The notes under the pieces: generated by a model | The model's input: only the letters and a program-made list of their open reading frames with translations | Databases searched by the model: none | Told to the model about the DNA's origin: nothing | Program-made: the position numbers and the translations under genes | Shown: in pieces, positions 8,039 through 14,098 of the stretch | Numbering within the stretch: position 1 is the first letter of the stretch | Layout of the letters: every line of letters begins with the position of its first letter | Assembly (NCBI GenBank): GCA_964580655.1 | Contig: CAZOMR010000063.1 | Coordinates: forward strand, 1 to 14,098 | Direction: 5' to 3' | From: CAZOMR01 sp964580655 | GTDB lineage: Bacteria; RBG-13-61-14; CAZOMR01 | DNA: 14,098 nucleotides

Positions 8039-8048
8039 AAGGAGGAGG
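8039..8048 (+). promoter_or_regulatory. Very strong ribosome binding site of metK
   Basis: AAGGAGGAGG lies 6 bases before the metK ATG. It is the strongest Shine-Dalgarno match in the window and suggests metK is translated efficiently and independently of ptsI. The 33-base ptsI-metK gap is too short for a SAM riboswitch. Confidence 0.8.
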
Positions 8049-8054
8049 AAAACG

Positions 8055-9227
8055 ATGAGAGGAGATTTTTTGTTTACTTCAGAGAGCGTGACCGAGGGGC
8101 ACCCTGATAAAATAGCGGATCAGATTTCAGATGCGATCCTGGATGCGCTCATCACAAAGGACCCTGAAAGCAGAGTGGCTTGCGAGACCCTGGTAACAAC
8201 CGGGCTGGTAATGATCGCAGGAGAGGTCACCTCACGCGGCATGGCAGAGGTTAACATTCCAGAGGTTGTTCGGGGTGTTATCAAGCGGATAGGTTATGAT
8301 GACTCACGGATAGGGTTTGACTATAAAAGTTGCTCGGTCCTGACAAGCATCCATGAGCAGTCGTCCGACATCTCTCAAGGTGTCAACGCGGATAAAAGGC
8401 GGAAAAAGGAGCAGGGCGCAGGGGATCAGGGCATGATGTTCGGTTACGCCTGCGACGAGACAAAAGAGCTGATGCCTATGCCGATAACCCTTGCTCACGG
8501 TCTGACAAAGAGGCTGACCGAGGCCAGACGCAGGAAGATACTGCCTTTCTTGCGACCTGACGGAAAGAGCCAGGTTACCGTGCAATACCGGGACGGAAAG
8601 CCGCAGAGGGTGACCGCAGTGGTGATCGCGGCACAGCACACCCCGGAAGCCAGATACAGGGAAATCCGCGAAGGGATTATAGAAGAGGTGATCCGGAAGG
8701 TAATCCCGGCACGACTTATTAGCAAGAATACAAAATACCACATCAATTCCACCGGCCGGTTTGAAATCGGGGGGCCGCACGGGGACACTGGATTAACCGG
8801 CAGAAAGATCATCGCAGACACCTACGGCGGCTTTGGACATCATGGGGGAGGTTGTTTTTCCGGTAAGGACCCGAGCAAGGTGGACCGGAGCGCAACATAT
8901 ATGGCGCGCTACATTGCCAAGAACATGGTGGCCGCATCTCTGGCCGGAAAGATAGAGATTCAACTGGCTTATATTATCGGACGCGCGGACCCGGTCTCGG
9001 TCATGATAAACACCTACGGCACAGGTCGGCTCCCGGAGCGTAAACTGGAGAGACTGGCGCATGACCACTTTAAGCTCAAGCCGGCTAAAATTATTCAAGA
9101 GCTGAATCTACTACGCCCGATTTACACAAAAACCGCGGCTTATGGACACTTCGGCCAGAGCGATCCGGATTTCACATGGGAGAGGACTGATAAAAAGGAA
9201 GCGCTGAAGCGGGCGCTGAAAATTTGA
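8055..9227 (+). CDS. metK: S-adenosylmethionine synthetase (methionine adenosyltransferase)
   Basis: The 390-residue enzyme makes S-adenosylmethionine from methionine and ATP. Motifs are in place: FTSESVTEGHPDKIADQISD with catalytic His16, the ATP-binding GAGDQGMMFGY (121-131), GGPHGDTGLTGRKI (239-251), and the P-loop-like GGGCFSGKD (264-272) followed by PSKVDRSATYMARYIAKN. The Cys in GGGCFSGKD replaces the more common Ala and is tolerated in the family. Length is typical. It is followed after 18 bases by ahcY, so synthesis of the methyl donor and removal of its by-product are paired. The product would also supply SAM to the radical SAM enzyme encoded nearby. Confidence 0.97.
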   Translation: MRGDFLFTSESVTEGHPDKIADQISDAILDALITKDPESRVACETLVTTGLVMIAGEVTSRGMAEVNIPEVVRGVIKRIGYDDSRIGFDYKSCSVLTSIHEQSSDISQGVNADKRRKKEQGAGDQGMMFGYACDETKELMPMPITLAHGLTKRLTEARRRKILPFLRPDGKSQVTVQYRDGKPQRVTAVVIAAQHTPEARYREIREGIIEEVIRKVIPARLISKNTKYHINSTGRFEIGGPHGDTGLTGRKIIADTYGGFGHHGGGCFSGKDPSKVDRSATYMARYIAKNMVAASLAGKIEIQLAYIIGRADPVSVMINTYGTGRLPERKLERLAHDHFKLKPAKIIQELNLLRPIYTKTAAYGHFGQSDPDFTWERTDKKEALKRALKI

Positions 9228-9245
9228 GATAGGGGAACACAGAAG

Positions 9246-10505
9246 ATGGTAAAAAGCGATGTAAAGGATTTGAAACTGGCCGAGGCAGGCGCAGAGCGCA
9301 TTGCCTGGTCCAAAAGGCAGATGCCGGTACTGGAGTTGCTCCGTAAGAGGTTTGAGGTGGAGAAGCCGCTTAAAGGAATCAGGATAGGTGCCTGCCTGCA
9401 TGTGACCACGGAGACGGCCAACTTGATGGAGGTGCTCAAGGCCGGGGGCGCAGGCCTCGCTTTGTGTGCATCAAACCCACTAAGCACCCAGGACGATGTT
9501 GCGGCAAGCCTGGTTAAGCATTCACGCATCTCGGTGTTCGCGATCAGGGGAGAAAATACGCGGCAATATTACGACCATGTTAATGCCGTGCTTGACATCA
9601 GGCCGCATATAACCATGGATGACGGCGCTGACCTGGTTGGGACCATTCACGGCAAGCGCCGGGACCTGGCCAGCAGAATGATAGGCGGCTCCGAGGAGAC
9701 AACCACAGGTGTCATCCGGTTGCAGAGTCTGGCCGACCAGGGCAAATTGCTCTTCCCCGTCATCGCGGTGAACAACGCGGAGACCAAGCACTTCTTTGAT
9801 AATCGCTACGGCACAGGACAGAGCACAGTGGACGGAATTATGCGCGCGACCAATGTGCTTTTCGCGGGCAAGAATTTCGTGGTGGTGGGGTACGGTCAAT
9901 GCGGAAGGGGAGTGGCCCGGCGGGCACAGGGCATGGGCTCGAATGTGATCGTGTGCGAGGTTGACCCGCTTCGAGCTCTGGAGGCCACCCTGGACGGATA
10001 CCGGGTGATGCCCATGCGCGATGCGGCCGGGGAAGGCGACATCTTCGTCACCGTGACCGGAGACATGTCGGCCATTGATGAAAGGGTATTTCGCCGAATG
10101 AAGGACGGGGCAATACTCGCCAACTCAGGGCATTTTGATGTGGAAATAGATTTGAAAACACTGCGCAAAATCTCCAGGTCAAAGAAACGCGTTCGACCTT
10201 TTGTCGAGGAATATGTGCTCAGGAACGGAAAAAGGCTTTGCGTTCTGGGAGAAGGCAGGCTTATTAACCTTGCGGCCGCAGAAGGGCATCCGCCGGTGGT
10301 GATGGATATGAGTTTTGCCAACCAGGCGCTGTGTGCACAATACCTGGTGGAAGACGGTCATAAGCTGAGCAAGCTGGTTTATGATGTGCCGAAGAGGATT
10401 GACAAGGAGATAGCGCGGCTCAAGCTAAGGGAGATGGGAATCAGGATTGACAAACTGACCGCCCAGCAGAAGAAATACCTCTCAAGCTGGGAGATCGGCA
10501 CCTGA
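9246..10505 (+). CDS. ahcY: Adenosylhomocysteinase (S-adenosylhomocysteine hydrolase)
   Basis: The 419-residue NAD-dependent enzyme reversibly splits S-adenosylhomocysteine into adenosine and homocysteine, relieving product inhibition of methyltransferases. Visible motifs are LHVTTETANLMEVLKAGGA (51-69), CASNPLSTQDDVAA, NNAETKHFFDNRYGTGQS with catalytic Lys181 and Asp185, the NAD fold GYGQCGRG (215-222), NSGHFDVEID (293-302), and AEGHPPVVMDMSFANQA. The protein lacks the roughly 40-residue insertion and the C-terminal …YRY tail of classical bacterial and animal enzymes, and ends YLSSWEIGT. That is the short form known from archaea and Thermotoga. Codon choice looks like that of its neighbours. 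It is the last gene of the plus-strand block. Confidence 0.96.
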   Translation: MVKSDVKDLKLAEAGAERIAWSKRQMPVLELLRKRFEVEKPLKGIRIGACLHVTTETANLMEVLKAGGAGLALCASNPLSTQDDVAASLVKHSRISVFAIRGENTRQYYDHVNAVLDIRPHITMDDGADLVGTIHGKRRDLASRMIGGSEETTTGVIRLQSLADQGKLLFPVIAVNNAETKHFFDNRYGTGQSTVDGIMRATNVLFAGKNFVVVGYGQCGRGVARRAQGMGSNVIVCEVDPLRALEATLDGYRVMPMRDAAGEGDIFVTVTGDMSAIDERVFRRMKDGAILANSGHFDVEIDLKTLRKISRSKKRVRPFVEEYVLRNGKRLCVLGEGRLINLAAAEGHPPVVMDMSFANQALCAQYLVEDGHKLSKLVYDVPKRIDKEIARLKLREMGIRIDKLTAQQKKYLSSWEIGT

Positions 10506-10516
10506 GGGGGAAAGCC

Positions 10517-10563
10517 GGGGACACCCTGAAGCGCTTTGCCTCCAGCCTCAGCGGATGGTGTCC
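10517..10563. terminator. Imperfect hairpin at the convergent ahcY / minus-strand junction
   Basis: GGACACC (10519-10525) pairs with GGTGTCC (10557-10563), and CTGA (10526-10529) can pair inside it with TCAG (10548-10551), leaving a bulge. The structure spans the 42-base gap between two convergent genes and covers the last codons of the minus-strand gene. No T-run follows on either strand, so it is at best a weak bidirectional terminator. Confidence 0.3.
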
Positions 10564-11099
10564 TCTACTTTGTTGTAGCGCTCGAGGACAAAATGGCTGG
10601 GAAAGACACGAAGGCTTCCGATTGCGAAGCTGGCCTCCCCCAGAAAGAGGTCCGGGTTTCCCGTGTCCACCTGGATCAGATAGTCACGGAGTAACCTCGC
10701 TGGGTTGAGACCGTTTCGGGCAATGCCGTAATTGAGAAGCAGGGCGTTAGGATACTTGTTGTCCCTCTCATCGGGCTTCACCCTATAGGCACGGTAGAAG
10801 CCGTATCGCTTGGGGTTGTCTTCATCCGGAAGCGCAAGCCATTTTCCATAAAGACCATTCTGGACCACCGGCACATTGTAGCCGGAGAATTCAGGCCCCC
10901 CCGGGTTCTGGCCGGGAGCGACGAAGAATCCTTTCTTGAACTTCTGGAATCCGAGGATCCTGGTAATGTATGGTTGATTGAAGCCCCTGAATTCCCACCC
11001 GATGAGGTCCGAGAATTCGGGCGTGATCCCCTGGCGCATCACCTGCTCCAGGGTTCCAGGATCAGACCGGGCAAGCTTTTCATAAGTCCATCTTTCCAT
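10548..11099 (-). CDS. Conserved-looking hypothetical protein, partner of the radical SAM gene
   Basis: I do not recognise this 183-residue protein. It has no signal peptide or membrane segment, so it should be cytoplasmic or membrane-peripheral. It is rich in Gly, aromatic residues, Pro and Asn (SDLIGWEFRGFNQPYITRIL, FKKGFFVAPGQNPGGPEF). The second half shows a beta-strand-like pattern ending LFLGEASFAIGSLRVFPSHF, suggesting a beta-barrel or lipocalin-like small-ligand fold; this is a guess from pattern only. The ATG overlaps the stop of the radical SAM gene (TAATG), and a GGAGGGGG ribosome binding site about 9 bases ahead lies within that gene. The tight coupling suggests a shared pathway or a substrate/partner role. 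Confidence 0.8.
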   Translation of the reverse strand: MERWTYEKLARSDPGTLEQVMRQGITPEFSDLIGWEFRGFNQPYITRILGFQKFKKGFFVAPGQNPGGPEFSGYNVPVVQNGLYGKWLALPDEDNPKRYGFYRAYRVKPDERDNKYPNALLLNYGIARNGLNPARLLRDYLIQVDTGNPDLFLGEASFAIGSLRVFPSHFVLERYNKVEDTIR

Positions 11100-12694
11100 T
11101 ACTTTACACCCCCTCCGGGATTGGCAGGCCCTCCGGATTCCGAGGACTTGATCGGGACCGGCTTAGCCGGGGTCAAGAGTAATTTTTTGAACTGCAATTT
11201 TAAAGCACGGGCAGTGCGGGTGAATATGAATCGAAAAAGATTGGGCCGAAACCACATAAATCTTAGCCATCTTCTTCCCACTAAGTAAGGACTGCGGAAA
11301 AAAGACCAGTAGTTCTGAAACCACTCTTTCCGGATAATGCGCTCGAGCTCCTCCGCGGTCCATTCATCGCTATCAATTACAGAGGTAAAATACTGGTTGC
11401 CTTCCTCTTCAAAGAAATCATCCCCCCTGATATAGCCCTTCTCCATGCAGGTTTGATAAAGCTCACTCCCCGGCAAGGGATTGTAGATGAAGATGGCGTA
11501 AGCCTCCAGCTTCAGGCTGTGTGCGAAGTTGACCGTGTCCTGTATCTGGGCTCTGGTCTCACCCGGAAGGCCGATGATGAAATAAGCACCGCGGACCAGG
11601 CGGAGCCGGCGCATGATCCGGTTGACCTCGATCACCTTTTCCAGCTTGAGCGGCTTTTTGATCAGGTTATCCATGACTTCCTGGTTCCCGCTTTCAATGG
11701 CCAGGGTCAGGCTGAAACAGCCGCTCTTTTTCATCAGCTTGAGCATCTCATCGTCCAGTGTCCAGATGGCTATGCCGTTCGGCGTGTTCCAGCTCAGACC
11801 ATAGTTCCTGTCAACCATGCCCTGGAAGATCTCTCTCGCGCGTTTCCGGTTAAGGGTGAGGTTATCATCCTGGAATTTCAGTTCCCTCACTCCGAAGTCC
11901 TTGACAAGGTGATCAATCTCCGAAAGCACATACTCCGGAGAGTGCGTCCTGTAGCGGTTCATCCAGTGGTTAGTGGAAGAGCAGAAGGTGCACCGGCAAG
12001 TGCAACCGCGGGAGGTGCAGATAGGGGTATTGCGGATGTTTAGGAAATCATAGGCCATGGGCAGGGCCACCTTGAAGTATTTTTCCATGGGAAAGAGGTC
12101 TCGGGCAGGAAAGGGCAGTTCATCCAGGTTCTCTATCAAGCTCGTCTTCGGGTTGACCCGGATACCACCATCCTCGTGGAAGGCCAAGCCGTCAAGATCA
12201 GCATAGGGCTTCTCGTGTTTCAGCCGGTCGAGCAGATCGCGAAAAGTGTATTCTCCCTCACTGAGAACCACGAAATCCAGGTCCGCATCCTGAAGGCACC
12301 TTTGTGCGAGAAAGGATGGATGAGTGCCTCCGGTAACCACGATGATCTCCGGGTCAAGGGCCTTGATCCGACGGGCCAGCTCCCTTGTGGAGGGCCACTG
12401 GTTGGAGTAGATGCAGGAGATTCCCACCACATCAGGCCGCTCCCTTTTTACCCATGTTATTACCTGATCGTAGTTTAACCCGAATCGGCCTATATGCTCT
12501 CCCTCCTGCGTCATCCGGTAGGGGGCCTCAACTACCGTGTCCAGGCAGGAGACCTCGTATCCGGAATCCCGGGTAACCGCCCCAAGGTAAGCAATGCCCA
12601 TAGGAAGGGCAGCCATCGGCTCCCACGAGATAAGAGAAGTGCTGGGCGGGAAAATCAGGCTGACTTTCCTGATATGAGGATTAAATTTTTTCAC
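11099..12694 (-). CDS. B12-binding-domain radical SAM protein (class B type)
   Basis: From GTG 12694 the product is 531 residues. Residues about 10-160 form a cobalamin-binding-like Rossmann domain (VSLIFPPSTS, PMGIAYLGAV, DVVGISCIYSN, VVTGGTHPSF, LSEGEYTFRD) without a DxHxxG motif, as is common in this class. The radical SAM core has the iron-sulfur cluster motif CxxxCxxC at Cys231, 235 and 238 (an extra Cys233 lies inside it), then LKFQDDNLTLN, LAIESGNQEV and FIIGLPGET. Relatives include BchE, HpnP-like methylases and many uncharacterised enzymes; the substrate cannot be told. Residues about 455-510 are unusually aromatic and basic, suggesting membrane contact, and the tail is Gly/Pro rich. 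The frame reaches TTG 12745, but that TTG coincides with a likely -35 box, so GTG 12694 is preferred; its ribosome binding site is weak. Confidence 0.9.
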   Translation of the reverse strand: MKKFNPHIRKVSLIFPPSTSLISWEPMAALPMGIAYLGAVTRDSGYEVSCLDTVVEAPYRMTQEGEHIGRFGLNYDQVITWVKRERPDVVGISCIYSNQWPSTRELARRIKALDPEIIVVTGGTHPSFLAQRCLQDADLDFVVLSEGEYTFRDLLDRLKHEKPYADLDGLAFHEDGGIRVNPKTSLIENLDELPFPARDLFPMEKYFKVALPMAYDFLNIRNTPICTSRGCTCRCTFCSSTNHWMNRYRTHSPEYVLSEIDHLVKDFGVRELKFQDDNLTLNRKRAREIFQGMVDRNYGLSWNTPNGIAIWTLDDEMLKLMKKSGCFSLTLAIESGNQEVMDNLIKKPLKLEKVIEVNRIMRRLRLVRGAYFIIGLPGETRAQIQDTVNFAHSLKLEAYAIFIYNPLPGSELYQTCMEKGYIRGDDFFEEEGNQYFTSVIDSDEWTAEELERIIRKEWFQNYWSFFRSPYLVGRRWLRFMWFRPNLFRFIFTRTARALKLQFKKLLLTPAKPVPIKSSESGGPANPGGGVK

Positions 12695-12716
12695 CGCACT
12701 CGGAACCCCGTATAAA

Positions 12717-12745
12717 TAGATAAAACAATTAGCCGATTTAGTCAA
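12717..12745 (-). promoter_or_regulatory. Candidate sigma-70 promoter of the radical SAM gene
   Basis: On the minus strand TTGACT (12740-12745) is followed by a 17-base spacer and TATCTA (12717-12722). Transcription would begin near 12709, giving a leader of about 15 bases before GTG 12694. The -35 is 5/6 and the -10 is 3/6 to consensus. The AT-rich sequence and exact 17-base spacing support it; no experiment does. Confidence 0.45.
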
Positions 12746-12747
12746 GC

Positions 12748-12774
12748 AAGGATAGTTCTTGAAGCTCCATCCTT
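12748..12774 (-). terminator. Possible weak hairpin after the TPR-like gene
   Basis: Immediately after the minus-strand TAA of the TPR-like gene (12775-12777), AAGGAT and ATCCTT (12748-12753 and 12769-12774) pair, with TTC/GAA pairing possible inside. On the minus strand it is followed by GCTTGACT and not by a T-run, so termination would be inefficient at best. Confidence 0.25.
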
Positions 12775-13971
12775 TTACATCCCGGATGATCGGTGCGCTA
12801 TCTCTCGAGTCTCGATCTCAGGGGCATCGGCTATCCCGGTATCCACCTTGATGTAAGGATAATGCATGAACCTCTCACGGGAAGAGCCTGTCCGCTTGAA
12901 TGCCTTCTTGTAATGCTTGTCCGCAAGCAGACCCCGGCCCTCCTGGTCCGCGATTCTTCCAAGAAGGTAGTGGGCGTAAGAAGAATAAACCTCATCCGGA
13001 CGAGTTGCCAGAAAGGCATCCAGGCTCTCTTGAGCGAGTGCCCGGAGTTCAGCCGCCTCATCGGAATTCCCGGTGCGTGAGCAGTTATAACTCGCCCACC
13101 CGAGATAATAAAGCAACTTGTGGTTGTCCTGGTTTCTTTCCCTGCACCATGCGAACATCTTCCGCGCTGACTCATATCTCTGGACCAGCATGAGGGCCCG
13201 GCCATGCTCGATGCCGATGAGCACACTCTCCGGATACCGGGCATGCATCTCAGGGGTGTAGATGATGGCCTTCTCAAACTCGGCGATTCTGCCGTAGATA
13301 TAAATGTAAGCCAGCTTGGCCACCGGTTCGGTGTAAATTCCTTGTTCGGCTATCTTCAGCTCCTCAAAACCCCGATCCCGGTCATCCTCGAAAAATGGAA
13401 GCCAGGGAAGAGATTCCGCAAGATACCCGCGCATGTAGTAATAGAGGCCGTATCCGAGATGAATATCAATAAAATCTTCCTCGATTCTACCGGCCCGGCC
13501 CAGATAATAAAGAGCCGTCATCCCGTAACGGAGTGCGGAGAAATAATTTTCCCTCCGAGTCTCATGCAGGCCGAGCACACCGAAGGCCCCTCCGTAGAAA
13601 AGGTAATCCTCGCAGAAATAAGGCCGCTGGTCAGAGACATCCTGGAAACGGCGCTTCAGTTCTTCGAGAGCCTCCATAGCCTGGCTGTCATGCTCGAAGT
13701 TGTCGTTCTCCAGCATCATCACGAGATACACCGCCAGCTTTCCGAGGTGCCAAACAATCAGGTCAGAGTGAGACCTGTCAAATTTTTCCATAGCAGAAAG
13801 GGCTTCATCGTAGCGGCCATGAAGGATCAGGTTCCGGGCAAAAAGAATATCCCGAATCACACCCTCCTGATGATAGGGATTCCGATCAACGGATGAGCTC
13901 GTCTCTGCTTGAGCCAGGCCGGGAAGCAAGAACAGCAACAACATCGGCAAAAATAAGACTCGCTTTTTCAT
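12775..13971 (-). CDS. Secreted/periplasmic TPR-like helical-repeat protein
   Basis: The 398-residue product begins with a clear Sec signal peptide (MKKR, hydrophobic run, likely cleavage after AQA at residue 22), so it is probably periplasmic. The rest is alpha-helical with TPR-like spacing of small and aromatic residues: NLILHGRYDEALSAMEKF (about 47-64), YGRIAEFEKAIIYTPEMHAR, ALMLVQRYESARKMFAW, YLGWASYNCSRTGNSDEAA and YLLGRIADQEGRGLLADKHY. TPR proteins act as scaffolds; no catalytic motif is visible. An aromatic- and Tyr-rich middle (DIHLGYGLYYYMRGYLAESL) may bind a partner. The ATG is fixed by the signal peptide; a weak GAGCAGAG precedes it. It has its own candidate promoter, and the next gene downstream has another, so co-regulation with the radical SAM gene is uncertain. 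Confidence 0.82.
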   Translation of the reverse strand: MKKRVLFLPMLLLFLLPGLAQAETSSSVDRNPYHQEGVIRDILFARNLILHGRYDEALSAMEKFDRSHSDLIVWHLGKLAVYLVMMLENDNFEHDSQAMEALEELKRRFQDVSDQRPYFCEDYLFYGGAFGVLGLHETRRENYFSALRYGMTALYYLGRAGRIEEDFIDIHLGYGLYYYMRGYLAESLPWLPFFEDDRDRGFEELKIAEQGIYTEPVAKLAYIYIYGRIAEFEKAIIYTPEMHARYPESVLIGIEHGRALMLVQRYESARKMFAWCRERNQDNHKLLYYLGWASYNCSRTGNSDEAAELRALAQESLDAFLATRPDEVYSSYAHYLLGRIADQEGRGLLADKHYKKAFKRTGSSRERFMHYPYIKVDTGIADAPEIETREIAHRSSGM

Positions 13972-14011
13972 CTCTGCTCGTCTGGGGAAAATGAATAAAA
14001 AATCCTATAAT

Positions 14012-14040
14012 ATTCTATCGTATTAAGCCCTGGTATGCAA
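14012..14040 (-). promoter_or_regulatory. Candidate sigma-70 promoter of the TPR-like gene
   Basis: On the minus strand TTGCAT (14035-14040) and TAGAAT (14012-14017) are separated by 17 bases. The -10 matches consensus at 5 of 6 positions and the -35 at 3 of 6. Transcription would begin about 7 bases downstream, leaving a leader of roughly 30 bases before the ATG at 13971. A plus-strand TATAAT (14006-14011) overlaps it but has no matching -35. Confidence 0.45.
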
Positions 14041-14042
14041 GC

Positions 14043-14074
14043 AGGTGTACAGGTTCAACACATGGTAAACACCT
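14043..14074. repeat. Inverted repeat upstream of the TPR-gene promoter
   Basis: AGGTGT (14043-14048) and ACACCT (14069-14074) form a perfect 6-base inverted repeat with a 20-base spacer, lying just upstream of the candidate -35 of the TPR-like gene. A second small palindrome, CCTCTTAGGAGG, follows at 14072-14083. Either could be a regulator site or the hairpin of a neighbouring transcript. Nothing coding was seen in 13972-14098. Confidence 0.3.
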
Positions 14075-14098
14075 CTTAGGAGGATGTTTAGGGTCTCT

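Noticed and set aside
8304..8780. 158-residue minus-strand reading frame inside metK
   Set aside because: It lies opposite a fully conserved metK, has no recognisable protein features, and looks like a shadow of GC-rich codon use.
8844..8870. Cys in the MetK motif GGGCFSGKD as a possible active-site defect
   Set aside because: This position tolerates Ala, Ser or Cys in the family and all catalytic residues around it are present.
11453..12043. 196-residue plus-strand reading frame opposite the radical SAM gene
   Set aside because: The minus-strand frame carries all the conserved family motifs; the plus-strand translation shows no domain and has no good ribosome binding site.
13204..13896. 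230-residue plus-strand reading frame opposite the TPR-like gene
   Set aside because: The minus-strand frame has a clean signal peptide and helical repeats, while the plus-strand frame has no recognisable feature.
14077..14098. Gene start on the plus strand at ATG 14084 after TAGGAGG
   Set aside because: The ribosome binding site abuts the ATG with no spacing, and only five codons remain before the window ends.

Overview
The window reads as a chromosomal segment of a Gram-negative, diderm bacterium. It carries the LptC-LptA-LptB lipopolysaccharide export genes, an alternative sigma-54 gene, and a PTS-type regulatory phosphorelay that includes an HPr kinase. The order lptC-lptA-lptB-rpoN-hpf-ptsN-hprK-EIIA(man type)-HPr-ptsI-metK-ahcY is most reminiscent of deltaproteobacterial (Desulfobacterota-like) genomes. 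That placement rests on remembered gene order and is an inference. No mobile element, CRISPR array, tRNA or rRNA was seen.

Positions 1-10505, plus strand, form one tightly packed operon-like block of eleven confident genes plus a possible upstream gene tail. Junctions are stop/start overlaps (ATGA at lptC and lptA; a 17-base overlap at lptA/lptB) or gaps of a few to about 60 bases. The parts in order are: LPS transport (lptC, lptA, lptB); sigma-54 (rpoN); a long-form ribosome hibernation factor (hpf); nitrogen-type EIIA (ptsN); HPr kinase/phosphorylase (hprK); a mannose-family EIIA; HPr; enzyme I (ptsI); then the activated-methyl cycle genes metK and ahcY. All the soluble parts of a phosphorelay are present (EI, HPr with both a phosphorylatable His and a regulatory Ser, two EIIA outputs, HprK), but no sugar permease (EIIB/EIIC) is. 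This suggests a regulatory rather than a transport PTS. Several starts were moved inward from the longest reading frame on the basis of ribosome binding sites and family N-termini (lptB, rpoN, ptsN, ptsI, and the radical SAM gene).

Positions 10548-13971, minus strand, carry three genes converging on ahcY. They are a secreted or periplasmic TPR-like protein, a cobalamin-binding-domain radical SAM enzyme with its own candidate promoter, and a 183-residue protein of unknown function whose start overlaps the radical SAM stop (TAATG). The radical SAM/unknown pair is the part of the window most likely to represent undescribed biology. Positions 13972-14098 are non-coding as far as can be seen and hold a candidate promoter and an inverted repeat upstream of the TPR gene.
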